Part shown: one piece after another, positions 24,537-34,352 of the stretch | Layout of the letters: every line of letters starts with the position of its first letter | Numbering within the stretch: position 1 is the first letter of the stretch | From: Falsiroseomonas tokyonensis | Lineage (GTDB): Bacteria > Pseudomonadota > Alphaproteobacteria > Acetobacterales > Acetobacteraceae | Reading direction: 5' to 3' | Assembly (NCBI RefSeq): GCF_019024325.1 | Contig: NZ_JAFNJS010000010.1 | Span: forward strand, 1 to 64,000 | DNA length: 64,000 nucleotides | Translations under genes and position numbers: made by a program | Notes under the pieces: generated by a model | Told to the model about the DNA's origin: nothing | The model's database searches: none | The model's input: the letters and a program-made list of their open reading frames with translations, nothing else

Positions 24537-25619
24537 ATGACCCAATTCCCCACCACCCTGACCCGCAACCCGAAGCCCCGCCAGCCGGACAATGCCCTGG
24601 CCTTCGGCAAGTCCTTCACGGACCATATGTTCCTAATGGACTACACCGAGGGGAAGGGCTGGCACGATCCACGCATCGTCCCCTATGGCCCGCTGTCCAT
24701 GGACCCGGCCACCACGGTGCTGCACTACGCCCAGGCGGTGTTCGACGGCCTCAAGGCCTATCGCGGCGCCGATGGCACCATCCGCCTGTTCCGCGCCCAG
24801 CGGCATGCGGAGCGCCTGGGCAAGTCCTGCGCCGGCCTCTGCATCCCGCCGATCCCGGCCGACCTCGTGCGCCAGAGCTTCGAGGCGATCGTCGGCGTGG
24901 ACCATGACTGGGTGCCGCGGACCGAGGGCACCAGCCTCTATATCCGCCCGACCGTGATCGCGACGGATGTGATGCTCGGCGTGCACCCCTCGCACAGCTA
25001 CACCTATTTCGTCATCTGCTCGCCCGTGGGTGCCTACTACAAGGAAGGCGTGAAGCCGGTGCGGATCCTGGCGACGGACACGCATGTGCGCGCGGTGCAG
25101 GGGGGTCTCGGCGAGTCCAAGGCGGCGGCCAACTACGCCGCCTCGCTCTCCGCGCAGCAGGAGGCGGAGCGCCAGGGCTTCACCCAGGTGCTCTGGCTGG
25201 ATGGCGTGGAGCGGCGCTGGATCGACGAGGTCGGCACCATGAACATCATGATGAAGATCGGCGACGAGATCGTGACCCCGCCGCTGGCCGGCACCATCCT
25301 GGACGGCGTGACCCGCAACTCCATCCTGACCCTGCTACGCGACTGGGGCCATACCGTCTCCGAACGCCCCGTCAGCATCCAGGAAGTGATGCAGGCCGGG
25401 CGCGAGGGGAAGCTGACCGAGATGTGGGGCACCGGCACCGCCGCCGTGGTCTCCCCGGTCGGGGAGCTCGGCTACAAGGGCGACCGGATCAGCATCGGCA
25501 ACGGCCACACCGGCGCGCTGACGCAGAAGCTGTATGACAGCATCATCGGCATCCAGTACGGCCGCCTGCCCGATGCGCATGGCTGGATGAGCCCGGTGAA
25601 GGTGCCGGTCGAGGCCTGA
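24537..25619 (+). CDS. ilvE: Branched-chain amino acid aminotransferase (class II BCAT)
   Basis: A 360-residue PLP enzyme of fold type IV. The length and the motifs YGPLSMDPATTVLHYAQAVF, GLKAYRGADG, IRPTVIATD and the PLP lysine K195 in GLGESKAAANYAASL identify the longer BCAT subgroup. It interconverts Leu, Ile, Val and their keto acids with glutamate in the cytoplasm. It is a single gene; a GC-rich inverted repeat follows, shared with the convergent lipoprotein gene. Confidence 0.94.
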   Translation: MTQFPTTLTRNPKPRQPDNALAFGKSFTDHMFLMDYTEGKGWHDPRIVPYGPLSMDPATTVLHYAQAVFDGLKAYRGADGTIRLFRAQRHAERLGKSCAGLCIPPIPADLVRQSFEAIVGVDHDWVPRTEGTSLYIRPTVIATDVMLGVHPSHSYTYFVICSPVGAYYKEGVKPVRILATDTHVRAVQGGLGESKAAANYAASLSAQQEAERQGFTQVLWLDGVERRWIDEVGTMNIMMKIGDEIVTPPLAGTILDGVTRNSILTLLRDWGHTVSERPVSIQEVMQAGREGKLTEMWGTGTAAVVSPVGELGYKGDRISIGNGHTGALTQKLYDSIIGIQYGRLPDAHGWMSPVKVPVEA

Positions 25620-25625
25620 ACCCAC

Positions 25626-25656
25626 GCCGCCGCGCCCGGACCCCCGGCGCGGCGGC
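25626..25656. terminator. Bidirectional hairpin between ilvE and the convergent lipoprotein gene
   Basis: A perfect 11-bp inverted repeat (GCCGCCGCGCC / GGCGCGGCGGC) with a 9-base loop in the 42-base gap between the two convergent stop codons. No T-run. Confidence 0.55.
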
Positions 25657-25661
25657 CGGCC

Positions 25662-26000
25662 TCAGCGCCAATGGCCCGGCACCCAGACCCAGCCCTCCGG
25701 CCGGCGCCAGGCCCAGTGGCCATGCGCCCATTCCAGCCGGGCATCGGGCCGTTCCACCCATTCGCCGGGGATCCACTCATAGCCATGGCCGGCCCAGCGC
25801 CAGTGGCCGGGCTGCCAGGCCCAATGCTCGCCGCGCGGCGCCACGGGACGAACTTCGGCCCGCAGCGGCGGGATGGGCGGATAGGTGCCCTGCGCCAGGG
25901 CGACGGGGGCCGCGCAGCCCGTGGTCAGCGCGGCGGTGGCCAGCGCCAGCGGCAGGAACAGGCTGCGCGACAGGCCGGGACGAATGGCGGTTTCGGACAC
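25662..26000 (-). CDS. YXWGXW repeat-containing lipoprotein
   Basis: A 112-residue lipoprotein (lipobox TTGCAA, C29) whose mature part is a series of tryptophan repeats: WQPGHWRW, YEWIPGEWVE, WAHGHWAWRR, WVWVPGHWR. This is the YXWGXW family (PF12779), envelope-associated proteins of unknown role common in Proteobacteria. The family can bind nothing known for certain. It is convergent with ilvE. Confidence 0.8.
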   Translation of the reverse strand: MSETAIRPGLSRSLFLPLALATAALTTGCAAPVALAQGTYPPIPPLRAEVRPVAPRGEHWAWQPGHWRWAGHGYEWIPGEWVERPDARLEWAHGHWAWRRPEGWVWVPGHWR

Positions 26001-26094
26001 GACCCGATGTCTCCTCTCTGAGCAGGGAAACCTTGTCCCGGCCGCATGGAGGATCGGCCCGCGCCATCATGAAGACGGCGTCAGGGAAGGGGGG

Positions 26095-26487
26095 CTAGTC
26101 GCTTTCCAGCCGGTCGATGTCGTCGTCCGAGAAGCCGAAGTGATGCGCGATCTCATGGATCAGCACATTGCGGACCAGGCGGAACAGGTCCTCACCGGTC
26201 TCCACCCATTCCAGCAGGATGGGCTCCCGGTACAGGGTGATGCTGTCCGGCTCGCCGGGCGCGTCGAAGACGCTCTTCTGCGTCAGCGGCGTGCCGCGAT
26301 ACAGGCCGGTCAGCGCCCAGGGGCTTTCGAAGCCCAACTCGGCGGCGGTCTCGTCATCCGCCACCTCCTCCACCACGATGGCGGCGCCGCGGACCAGGTC
26401 GCGCAGTTCCTTGGGGATGGCGGCGAAGGCCTGCTCGGCCATCTCCACGATATCCTCCAGCGTCGGGGGGTGGCTGAATCGGGTCAT
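26095..26487 (-). CDS. Small zincin-like metallopeptidase family protein
   Basis: A 130-residue protein of the minimal metallopeptidase family (PF06262). The zinc motif HEIAHHFG (H111, E112, H115) is followed by a downstream acidic residue in SDDDIDRLE. The chain has the family features [22 protein letters not shown] and [12 protein letters not shown] 26487 gives the usual start ([19 protein letters not shown]); twelve extra in-frame residues upstream are unlikely. No signal peptide; cytoplasmic. Physiological substrate unknown. Confidence 0.88.
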   Translation of the reverse strand: MTRFSHPPTLEDIVEMAEQAFAAIPKELRDLVRGAAIVVEEVADDETAAELGFESPWALTGLYRGTPLTQKSVFDAPGEPDSITLYREPILLEWVETGEDLFRLVRNVLIHEIAHHFGFSDDDIDRLESD

Positions 26488-26555
26488 CCCGTGCTTCCTT
26501 CCCGCCGCCGCGCCCCGCGTCAAGCCCGGCGCACCAGGCTGCCGGGAGATGCAAG

Positions 26556-26858
26556 ATGATCCGCCCCCTCGATGCCCAGTCGCGGGCAGAGCTGCCCCGT
26601 ACCCTGCCGCTCTGGAGCCTGGCGGAGGGGCGGGACGCCATCATCCGCCGCTTCCGCTTCGCCGATTTCTCCGCCGCCTGGGGCTTCATGGGCCGGGTCG
26701 CCCTGCTGGCGGAGAAGCTCGATCATCATCCGGAATGGTCGAATACCTGGAACCGGGTGGAGATCCTGCTGACCACCCATGATGCCGGCGGCCTGTCGGC
26801 GCGCGACGTCGCCATGGCCCAGGCGATCGACGCGATCGAACCGGGGCGGATCGTGTAG
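26556..26858 (+). CDS. phhB: 4a-hydroxytetrahydrobiopterin dehydratase (pterin-4-alpha-carbinolamine dehydratase)
   Basis: A 100-residue protein with the PCD signature [19 protein letters not shown] followed by [15 protein letters not shown] (H57, H58, H75, D84). It dehydrates the pterin carbinolamine formed by aromatic amino-acid hydroxylases. No phenylalanine hydroxylase is next to it in this window, so its role here may be general pterin recycling. It is divergent from the metallopeptidase gene; ribosome site GGGAGATGC is near the start. Confidence 0.92.
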   Translation: MIRPLDAQSRAELPRTLPLWSLAEGRDAIIRRFRFADFSAAWGFMGRVALLAEKLDHHPEWSNTWNRVEILLTTHDAGGLSARDVAMAQAIDAIEPGRIV

Positions 26859-26950
26859 GGAACCGGCCCGAGATCGCTGGTCAGCGACCGTTGCTCTCGC
26901 CTACCCTTCCGCCACCGCGCCGCAGGCGCCACGACAAGGGAGTGGGTGGG

Positions 26951-28072
26951 ATGATGCAACGCAGGACGATCTTGGGGGCCGGCCTGGCTGCGCCGATGCT
27001 GCTGGCGGGTGGCCGTGGCGCCTTCGCGCAGGGCTCCGGCCCCATCCGGGTGGCGACCGCGGGCCCGATGACGGGCCAATATGCCAGCTTCGGCGCGCAG
27101 TTCCGCGCCGGTGCGGAGCAGGCCGTGGCGGATCTGAACGCCGCCGGCGGTGTGCTCGGCCGGCAGCTGGCGCTGGAAGTGGGCGACGATGCCTGCGATC
27201 CGCGCCAGGCGGTCTCGGTGGCCAACCAGCTCGCCTCGCGCCGCGTGGTGATGGTGGCCGGGCATTTCTGCTCGGGCAGCTCCATCCCGGCCAGCAAGGT
27301 CTATGCCGAGGAAGGGCTCCTGCAGATCAGCCCGGCCTCGACCAACCCGACCTATACCGATAGCGGCGACTGGAACACCTTCCGCGTCTGCGGCCGCGAC
27401 GACCAGCAGGGCCTCGTCGCCGGGCGCTACATGGCGCAGAACATGAAGGACCGCCGCATCGCCATCCTGCACGACAACACCGCCTATGGCCGCGGCCTGG
27501 CGGAGGAGACCAAGAAGGCGCTGAACGCGGCCGGCGTGACGGAGGCGCTGTATTCCGCCTATACGCCGGGCGAGCGCGACTATTCGGCCATCGTCTCCCG
27601 CCTCCAGCAGGCGAATATCGGCGTGGTCTATGTCGGCGGCTACCACACCGAATCGGGTCTGATCCTGCGCCAGGCGAAGGAGGTCGGGATGAACCTGACG
27701 CTCGTCGGCGGCGATGCGCTGGTGACCAACGAGTTCTGGCAGATCACCGGCGCGGCGGGCGAGGGCACGCTGATGACCTTCAGCAGCGACCCGCGCAAGC
27801 GCGCCAGCGCCGCCCAGGTGGTGCAGAGCTTCCGCGCCAAGAACATCGATCCGGAGGGCTATGTCCTCTACACCTACGCCACGCTGCAGATCTGGGCGGC
27901 GGCGGCCACGCGCGCCGGCAATACCGATGCCCGGCGCATCGCCGCGCTGCTGAAGTCCGGCGGCCCCTGGGCCACGGTGCTGGGCGACATCAGCTTTGAC
28001 CGGAAGGGCGATGTCACCGTGCCGGACTATGTCTTCTACGTCTGGCGCAACGGCACCTACGCCGAGATGTGA
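26951..28072 (+). CDS. Branched-chain amino acid-type ABC transporter substrate-binding protein
   Basis: A 373-residue type I periplasmic binding protein of the LivJ/LivK family. It has a signal peptide (MMQRRTILG with a twin-arginine-like pair, cleavage after AFAQ), then IRVATAGPMTGQYASFGAQF and GGVLGRQLALEVGDDACDP, the classical family opening. ATG 26951 (a second ATG follows) with GGGAGTGGG upstream is the start. No permease genes are adjacent, so it uses an ABC core elsewhere. Ligand unknown (amino acid, amide or aromatic acid). Confidence 0.9.
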   Translation: MMQRRTILGAGLAAPMLLAGGRGAFAQGSGPIRVATAGPMTGQYASFGAQFRAGAEQAVADLNAAGGVLGRQLALEVGDDACDPRQAVSVANQLASRRVVMVAGHFCSGSSIPASKVYAEEGLLQISPASTNPTYTDSGDWNTFRVCGRDDQQGLVAGRYMAQNMKDRRIAILHDNTAYGRGLAEETKKALNAAGVTEALYSAYTPGERDYSAIVSRLQQANIGVVYVGGYHTESGLILRQAKEVGMNLTLVGGDALVTNEFWQITGAAGEGTLMTFSSDPRKRASAAQVVQSFRAKNIDPEGYVLYTYATLQIWAAAATRAGNTDARRIAALLKSGGPWATVLGDISFDRKGDVTVPDYVFYVWRNGTYAEM

Positions 28073-28102
28073 GCGGGGCGGGGGGCGGCACCGCGCCGCC
28101 CC

Positions 28103-29062
28103 TCACTCCACCCGCATGCCGGTGGCCTGCACCACCTCCCGCCACCGGGCGGAGGCGCGAGCGACCCAGGCTTCCGCCGCGGCGCCGTCCCCGGCCTCCG
28201 GCGTCACCGCCCAATTGGCCAGCCGCGCCTGCGCCGCGGGGTCCGCGAAGACCGAGGCGACCAGCCGGGCGGCGGCTTCCCGTGCCGGCTCCGGCACCTC
28301 CTTCGGCGCCATCAGCAGATAGGCGAAGCGGATGTCGAAGCCGGCATGGCCCTGCTCGGCCACCGTCGGCACATCGGGCAGCATCGGCAGGCGCTGCGGG
28401 CCGGAGATGGCCAGCGCACGCAGCCGGCCATCCTTGACGAATTCGGCGCCGCCCGAGATGGCGATGAAGCCGGCCTGCACGCGGCCCGCCAGCAGCTCCG
28501 TCACTGCCTCCGCATTGCCGCGGAAGGGGATGTGCTCCAGCGCCGCCGGCGGCAGGCCCAGCGCATGGCTGAGATGGGCCATCGCCAAGTGTCCCGGGGA
28601 GCCATAGCCGGCGGAGGCGTATTGCAGCGGCTGGCGCCGGGCGCGGTCCAAAAATTCCGCCAGCGTGGTGATGCTGGCGGAAGGATGCACCAGCAGCACC
28701 ACCGGATAGGTGCCGGCCACCGCCACCGGCCGCAGCGCCGCCGGGTCGAAGCCCAGGTTGCGGTACAGGTGCGGGTTCACGGTGAAGCTGCTGTCAATCG
28801 CCAGCAGCAGGGTGCGGCCATCCGGCGCGGCGCGGGCGGCCAGGGCGGCCGCGATATTGCCATTGGCGCCGGGGCGGTTGTCGACGAGGGCATTGCCCAT
28901 TCCGTGCCGCGGCGCGGCCTCCGCCAGCAGGCGCGCGATGCCGTCCAGCGCCGCGCCGGGCGGGAAGGCGGCGATGATGCGCAGCATCTCGGCCTGCGCC
29001 CGCGCCGGCGCGGCGGCCAAGGCGAGCGCGGCGACGAGGCCGCCGCGGCGGGAAATGGTCAT
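28103..29062 (-). CDS. Bug-family tripartite tricarboxylate transporter substrate-binding protein
   Basis: A 319-residue periplasmic protein with signal peptide (cleavage near ARAQA) and the Bug pattern: IIAAFPPGAALDGIARLLAE, VDNRPGANGNIAA, YASAGYGSPGHLAMA, FRGNAEAVTELLAGRVQAG, LPDVPTVAEQGHAG. Bug proteins bind carboxylated organic acids; only a subset pair with TctAB permeases, which are absent here. It is convergent with the Liv-type gene and divergent from the sulfatase gene. Confidence 0.92.
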   Translation of the reverse strand: MTISRRGGLVAALALAAAPARAQAEMLRIIAAFPPGAALDGIARLLAEAAPRHGMGNALVDNRPGANGNIAAALAARAAPDGRTLLLAIDSSFTVNPHLYRNLGFDPAALRPVAVAGTYPVVLLVHPSASITTLAEFLDRARRQPLQYASAGYGSPGHLAMAHLSHALGLPPAALEHIPFRGNAEAVTELLAGRVQAGFIAISGGAEFVKDGRLRALAISGPQRLPMLPDVPTVAEQGHAGFDIRFAYLLMAPKEVPEPAREAAARLVASVFADPAAQARLANWAVTPEAGDGAAAEAWVARASARWREVVQATGMRVE

Positions 29063-29140
29063 CCGGTCCTCCCCAGGCTGGTGCTTGCTGCCTATGCTGC
29101 CAATCTAGGCTGCCGGGGCGGATGAGGGGGGACAAGGCCG

Positions 29141-30703
29141 ATGGCCGTGCGGAACGTGCTGTTCATCATGTGCGACCAGCTGCGCTGGGACCATATGGGC
29201 TGCGCCGGCCACCCCTTCCTGAAGACGCCGAACCTGGATGCGCTGGCCGCGCGCGGCGTGCGCTTCAGCCAGGCCTATGTGCAGTCCGGCATCTGCGGGC
29301 CCTCGCGCATGTCCTACTATACGGGGCGCTACGTCTCCTCGCACGGGGCCACGCATAACCGCGTGCCGCTCTCGGTCGGCGAGGTCACGCTCGGCTGGCA
29401 TTTGCGCGAAGCAGGGCGGACGCTGGCGCTCGCCGGCAAGACGCATGTGCTGCCGGATGCGCATGGCATGAAGCGGCTGCAGCTGGATGGCCAGCACGAC
29501 CTGGCCGCGCTGTTGCGGGAGGGCTGGTTCACGCTGGTGGACCGGCATGACGGCCATCATGCGGAGCCCGACAGCGCCTATGCGCATTGGCTGCGCAGCA
29601 AGGGCTATGACAGCGCCGATCCCTGGACCGACTACGTGATCGCCGTGCAGGATTCGGCGGGCCAGGTCCATAACGGCTGGAAGATGCGCAACGCCCGCCT
29701 GCCCGCGCGCGTGGCGGAGGAACACAGCGAAACCGCCTATACGGCGGATCAGGGCATCGCCTTCATGGAGCAGCAGGGCGAGACGCCCTGGGTGCTGCAC
29801 CTGTCCTTCGTGAAACCGCACTGGCCCTATGTCGCGCCCGCGCCCTACCACGCGATGTATTCCGCCAATGAATGCCTGCCCGTCTCCCGCCACCCCGGCG
29901 AACGCGGCCCGGGCGCGCATCCGCTGCTGCGCGAATGGCAGAATGAGGAGGTGTCGCAGAGCTTCCAGCAGGAGGATTGCATCACGACGGTGCGCCCGGC
30001 CTATCAGGGGCTGATCACGCAGCTCGACGATCATCTGGGGCGGGTGTGGCAGGCGCTGGAGCGGCTGGGGCGCTGGCGCGACACGCTGGTGGTCTTCTGC
30101 TCCGACCATGGCGACTATCTCGGCGACCACTGGCTCGGCGAGAAGGAGCTGTTCCACGACTGCGTGCAGCGCGTGCCGATGCTGGTCTACGACCCCTCGC
30201 CCGAGGCCGATGCCACGCGCGGCACGGTGGACGGCCGCTTCGTCGAGGCGATCGACCTGGTGCCGACTTTCCTCGATGCGCTGGCGCTCGATCCCGCGCC
30301 GCATCTGCTGGAGGGACGTTCCCTGCTGGGGCTGACGCGCGGCACGGCGGAGGGCTGGCGCGATGCGGTGGTCTCCGAGCTCGACTGGACCTTTCGCGGG
30401 GCGCGGCGGCGGCTGGGCGAGAAGGTCGGGCAGCACCACGCCTGGATGATCCGCGATGCGCGCTGGAAATACATCCACTGGACCAGCGGCTACCGACCGC
30501 AGCTTTTCGACCTGGAAGCCGACCCGCAGGAGTTCTTCGACCTCGGCGCCGATCCCGCGCATGAGGCGGTGCGCCTGGCGATGCGCGAAAGGCTGCTCAC
30601 CTGGTTCACCGGCCTCAAGCGCCGCACCACGCTGACCTGGGCGGAGGCGGAGCTGCGCACCGACCGGCACAAGGCGGCCGGTGTCTTCTACGGGGAGTGG
30701 TAG
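29141..30703 (+). CDS. Sulfatase-family hydrolase (arylsulfatase or phosphonate monoester hydrolase-like)
   Basis: A 520-residue alkaline-phosphatase-superfamily enzyme. The formylglycine motif is C52-G-P-S-R with following SYYTGRYVSSHG; metal ligands include D12/Q13 near the start and SDHGDYLGDH later. The start NVLFIMCDQLRWDHMG resembles sulfatases and phosphonate monoester hydrolases. There is no signal peptide, so it is probably cytoplasmic, acting on an imported substrate. It lies 64 bases before a sugar-type ABC importer, which may bring its substrate in. Activity requires a formylglycine-generating enzyme elsewhere. Sulfate versus phosphonate specificity cannot be decided. Confidence 0.88.
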   Translation: MAVRNVLFIMCDQLRWDHMGCAGHPFLKTPNLDALAARGVRFSQAYVQSGICGPSRMSYYTGRYVSSHGATHNRVPLSVGEVTLGWHLREAGRTLALAGKTHVLPDAHGMKRLQLDGQHDLAALLREGWFTLVDRHDGHHAEPDSAYAHWLRSKGYDSADPWTDYVIAVQDSAGQVHNGWKMRNARLPARVAEEHSETAYTADQGIAFMEQQGETPWVLHLSFVKPHWPYVAPAPYHAMYSANECLPVSRHPGERGPGAHPLLREWQNEEVSQSFQQEDCITTVRPAYQGLITQLDDHLGRVWQALERLGRWRDTLVVFCSDHGDYLGDHWLGEKELFHDCVQRVPMLVYDPSPEADATRGTVDGRFVEAIDLVPTFLDALALDPAPHLLEGRSLLGLTRGTAEGWRDAVVSELDWTFRGARRRLGEKVGQHHAWMIRDARWKYIHWTSGYRPQLFDLEADPQEFFDLGADPAHEAVRLAMRERLLTWFTGLKRRTTLTWAEAELRTDRHKAAGVFYGEW

Positions 30704-30767
30704 CCAGGCAACGATCCCGTCCTTTCCGCGTTGTGCCGGGGAAGGGCACAAGGCAGGGGAGGGGACG

Positions 30768-32030
30768 ATGATCCGGCTGATCGCCGCCATCCTGGCGCTG
30801 CTCTGCGCCGCGCCGGCCCGGGCGCAGGTCACCATCGCGATTTCCTGCGGCGCCGTCGGCGTGGAATTCCAGATGTGCCGCGAGGCCGCCGAGGCCTGGG
30901 CGCGCGAGACGGGCAACCAGGTGCAGCTGGTCTCGACGCCCAGCGGCAGCACGGAGCGCCTGGCGCTGTACCAGCAGCTTCTCTCGGCGGGCTCCGCCGA
31001 TATCGACGTGCTGCAGCTCGACGTCGTCTGGCCCGGCATCCTGGCGCGTAACCTGCTGGACCTGTCGCCCCATGTGCCGCGGGAGGCGCTGGAGCCGGTC
31101 TTCCCTGCGCTGGTGGAGAACAACACGGTCGACGGGCGGCTGGTGGCGCTGCCCTGGTTCACCAATGCCGGCGTTCTGTATTGCCGCCGCGACCTGCTGG
31201 AGAAATATGGCCGCCCGGTGCCGGAGACCTGGGCTGAGCTGGCCGAGACGGCCGCCTTCATCATGCAGGCGGAGCGCGCGGCCGGCGCCGATCGTATGTG
31301 GGGCTACGTCTTCCAGGGCCGCGCCTATGAGGGGCTGACGGTGAATGCGCTGGAATGGCTGCACAGCCACGGCGGCGGTCGCATCGTGAACCCGGATGGC
31401 CAGATCACCGTGAATACGCCGCAGGCCGTCACCGCCATCCGCCAGGCCGCCGGCTGGGTCGGCACCATCGCGCCGCGCGGGGTGCTGAACTATGCCGAGG
31501 AGGATGCGCGCGGCGTCTTCCAATCCGGCAACGCCGTCTTCATGCGCAACTGGCCCTATGCCTGGCCGCTGCTGAATGCGGAGGACAGCACCGTGCGCGG
31601 CCGCGTCGGCGTGGCGCTGCTGCCGAAGGGGGGTGAGGATGGCCAGCACAGCGCGACGCTGGGCGGCGAGCAGCTCGCCGTCTCCCGCCATTCGCGCCAT
31701 CCGGAACAGGCCATCGCCCTGATCCGCTACCTGACCAGCGCGGCGGAGCAGAAGCGCCGCGCCATTGTCGGCGGCTTCAACCCGGCGCTGCGCCCGCTGT
31801 ACGAGGATGCCGAGGTGCTGGCGGCCAATCCCTTCTTCGGCACGCTCTACGACAGTTTTGCCAATGCCGTTCCGCGGCCCTCCGCGGTGACAGGCCGCCG
31901 CTATAACCAGGTCTCCGCCGAATTCTGGAACGCGGTGCACGCCGTGCTGGCCGGGCAGATGGAGGCCGGGCCGGCGCTCGATCGGCTGGAGCGCAACCTG
32001 CTTCGCATCGGACGGGACGGCCAGTGGTAG
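30768..32030 (+). CDS. Sugar-type ABC transporter substrate-binding protein
   Basis: A 420-residue type II periplasmic binding protein (MalE/ThuE/AglE group). It has a Sec signal (cleavage after APARAQ, residue about 20), then VTIAISCGAVGVEFQMCREA, PSGSTERLALYQQLL, DVLQLDVVWPG, and a trehalose/maltose-like middle LPWFTNAGVLYCRRDLLEKYG. Start ATG 30768 has AGGGGAGG upstream. It overlaps the start of the first permease. Four or more cysteines occur, unusual but compatible with the periplasm. Ligand unknown; context suggests a sulfated or phosphonylated sugar. Confidence 0.9.
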   Translation: MIRLIAAILALLCAAPARAQVTIAISCGAVGVEFQMCREAAEAWARETGNQVQLVSTPSGSTERLALYQQLLSAGSADIDVLQLDVVWPGILARNLLDLSPHVPREALEPVFPALVENNTVDGRLVALPWFTNAGVLYCRRDLLEKYGRPVPETWAELAETAAFIMQAERAAGADRMWGYVFQGRAYEGLTVNALEWLHSHGGGRIVNPDGQITVNTPQAVTAIRQAAGWVGTIAPRGVLNYAEEDARGVFQSGNAVFMRNWPYAWPLLNAEDSTVRGRVGVALLPKGGEDGQHSATLGGEQLAVSRHSRHPEQAIALIRYLTSAAEQKRRAIVGGFNPALRPLYEDAEVLAANPFFGTLYDSFANAVPRPSAVTGRRYNQVSAEFWNAVHAVLAGQMEAGPALDRLERNLLRIGRDGQW

Positions 32031-32929
32031 AACGCGCGGGCACCATCCAGCAGCAGCGGCAGCGATCGGCCTGGATCTTCCTGCTGCCGGTGCTGATCAC
32101 CATCGCCGCCATCGCCGGCTGGCCGCTGGGGCGCACCATCTGGTTCTCGCTGACCGATGCGCGGCTGGACGAGATGGAGGCCACGCGCTTCATCGGGCTG
32201 GAGAACTACCTGTGGCTCGCGCGCGATCCCGAATGGTGGGTCGCCGTGCGCAATACGCTGGTCTTTGCGGGCGTCTCCGTGACGCTGGAAACGCTGCTCG
32301 GCATCATCGTGGCGCTGGTGCTGAATGCGAAGATGCGCGGCCGCGGCGTGCTGCGCGCGGCCATGCTGATTCCCTGGGCGATCCCCACCGTGGTGTCCGC
32401 GCAGATGTGGGGCTGGATGCTGCACGACCAGTACGGCGTCATCAACGAGATGCTCATGGCGGTCGGCCTCATCGCGGAACCCCGCGCCTGGACAGCGAAT
32501 TATTCGACGGCGCTCGCCGCCGTCATCGCCGTCGATGTCTGGAAGACCACGCCCTTCATGGCGCTGCTGACGCTGGCCGCGCTGCAACTGCTGCCGGATG
32601 AATTGTACGAGGCGGCCGAGATCGATGGCCTCGGCCCAGTCGGGCAATTCTTTCGCATCACCCTGCCGCTGATCTGGCCGGCGCTGATGGTGGCCATCAT
32701 CTTCCGCACCCTCGATGCGCTGCGGGTCTTCGACCTGATGTTCGTGCTGACCGGCAATAGCCGCGCCACCGCCTCCATGTCCGTCTATGCGCGGCAGCAA
32801 CTGGTGGACTTCCAGGATGTCGGCTACGGCTCCGCCGCCGCCACCGGACTGTTCCTGGTGATCGCGGTGGTGACCGCGCTGTTCATCACCTTCGGTCGCG
32901 TGCGGCTGGGCGGGGAGGCGGGCCGATGA
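32024..32929 (+). CDS. Sugar ABC transporter permease (MalF type)
   Basis: A 301-residue inner-membrane permease with six helices and the ATPase-contacting EAA loop [20 protein letters not shown]. It begins GTG 32024, seven bases before the end of the binding-protein gene, and overlaps the second permease gene by four bases. The N-terminal helix and FIGLENY motif are typical of the MalF group in CUT1 importers. Confidence 0.92.
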   Translation: MVERAGTIQQQRQRSAWIFLLPVLITIAAIAGWPLGRTIWFSLTDARLDEMEATRFIGLENYLWLARDPEWWVAVRNTLVFAGVSVTLETLLGIIVALVLNAKMRGRGVLRAAMLIPWAIPTVVSAQMWGWMLHDQYGVINEMLMAVGLIAEPRAWTANYSTALAAVIAVDVWKTTPFMALLTLAALQLLPDELYEAAEIDGLGPVGQFFRITLPLIWPALMVAIIFRTLDALRVFDLMFVLTGNSRATASMSVYARQQLVDFQDVGYGSAAATGLFLVIAVVTALFITFGRVRLGGEAGR

Positions 32930-33774
32930 CTCTGCAGCAGATGAAGCCGATGCGCATCCTCGGTCGCGCCGGCTTCTTCCTGCTGGTGCTGGCGATCGTC
33001 GCCTACACCGTCTTTCCCTTCTACTGGGCCATCGTCTCCTCGCTGAAGGGCGGCGCCGCGCTGTTCAGCGTGGAGGCCTGGCCCAGCGCGCCGGAATGGT
33101 CGAACTACACGGCCGTCTTTCAGGAACAGCCCTTCGGCCGCAACATCCTGAACTCCGTCATTGTCGCGGGTTCGGTCGTCGCGCTGTCGCTGTTCCTCGG
33201 CGTCACCGCGGCCTTTGCGCTGGGGCGCGTGCAGTTCCGCGGGCGGGGCTTTCTTCTGCTGGTGATCCTCGGCGTCTCGATGTTCCCGCAGGTGGCAGTG
33301 CTGTCCGGCCTCTTCGAACTGATCCGCGCGCTCGGCCTCTACAACAACCTGTTCGGCCTGACGCTGAGCTACCTGATCTTCACCCTGCCTTTCACCGTCT
33401 GGGTGCTGACCACCTATATGCGCGAGATGCCGATGGAGCTGGAGGAGGCGGCGATGATGGATGGCGCCAGCCCCTTCGTGGTGCTGACCCGCATCTTCCT
33501 GCCGCTGATGGGCCCGGCCATGGCGACCACCGGCCTGCTGGCTTTCATTGCCGCCTGGAACGAGTTCCTGTTCGCGCTGACCTTCACCCTGACGGATGAG
33601 ATGCGGACGGTGCCGGTGGCCATCGCGCTGATCAGCGGCTCCAGCAGCTTCGAACTGCCCTGGGGCCGCATCATGGCCGCCAGCGTCATCGTCACCCTGC
33701 CGCTGATCGGCCTGGTGCTGGTCTTCCAGCGCCGCATCGTCTCCGGCCTGACCGCCGGGGCCGTGAAAGGCTAG
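32926..33774 (+). CDS. Sugar ABC transporter permease (MalG type)
   Basis: A 282-residue partner permease with six helices, the opening [15 protein letters not shown] typical of MalG, and the EAA loop [24 protein letters not shown] 32926 overlaps the previous stop (ATGA). After this gene the operon ends against a convergent flavin reductase gene (4-base overlap of ends), so no ATPase subunit is encoded with it; a shared MsmK/UgpC-type ATPase must be supplied in trans. Confidence 0.92.
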   Translation: MTLQQMKPMRILGRAGFFLLVLAIVAYTVFPFYWAIVSSLKGGAALFSVEAWPSAPEWSNYTAVFQEQPFGRNILNSVIVAGSVVALSLFLGVTAAFALGRVQFRGRGFLLLVILGVSMFPQVAVLSGLFELIRALGLYNNLFGLTLSYLIFTLPFTVWVLTTYMREMPMELEEAAMMDGASPFVVLTRIFLPLMGPAMATTGLLAFIAAWNEFLFALTFTLTDEMRTVPVAIALISGSSSFELPWGRIMAASVIVTLPLIGLVLVFQRRIVSGLTAGAVKG

Positions 33775-34301
33775 CCGACCACCTCGTCATGGCCGACGGG
33801 GTGGTAGCCGCGCCCGTACCAGATCAGCGCGCGGCCCGGCGCGCCCTGGCGGATGGCCCGCACCTCCGCGAAGAAGACGCTATGCGTGCCCTTCTCCACG
33901 ACATCGGCGATCTCGCAGTCGAAGGACACCGCCGCGGCTTCCAGCACCGGGGCGCCGGTGACCAGCCTGGACCAGTCGCCATGCACGAAGCGGCTTTCGC
34001 CCTTCAGCCCGCCGATTCCGGCGAAGGCGTCCGAGATCGGACGCTGCCCGGCCGCCAGGGTGTTCACGCAGAGCACCCCATTCGCCTTCAGCAGCGCATT
34101 GCCGGAGGAGGTCCGGTTCAGGCAGACCAGCAGGGTGGGCGGGTCGTCCGTCACGCTGCAGACGGCGCTCGCCGTGAAGCCGCCGCGGCCCGCCACGCCG
34201 GCCGAGGTCACCACATTCACCGCCGCGCCCAGCCGCGCCATGGCGTCGCGAAATTCGTCCCGGCTTACGGTCATCGGCTTGTCGTCATCGGGGTCAGGCA
34301 C
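33771..34301 (-). CDS. Flavin reductase family protein (RutF/HpaC-like)
   Basis: A 176-residue FMN-binding split-barrel protein. The block [39 protein letters not shown] and [11 protein letters not shown] is close to RutF/HpaC flavin reductases that supply reduced flavin to two-component monooxygenases. No partner monooxygenase is adjacent. The start is GTG 34301 or ATG 34274 ([16 protein letters not shown]); neither has a strong ribosome site. Cytoplasmic. Confidence 0.85.
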   Translation of the reverse strand: MPDPDDDKPMTVSRDEFRDAMARLGAAVNVVTSAGVAGRGGFTASAVCSVTDDPPTLLVCLNRTSSGNALLKANGVLCVNTLAAGQRPISDAFAGIGGLKGESRFVHGDWSRLVTGAPVLEAAAVSFDCEIADVVEKGTHSVFFAEVRAIRQGAPGRALIWYGRGYHPVGHDEVVG

Positions 34302-34352
34302 CTTCAGTCAGCGCGCAAGATGGGTTGCCGTCGTCGGATTGGGAAGCGGCGG

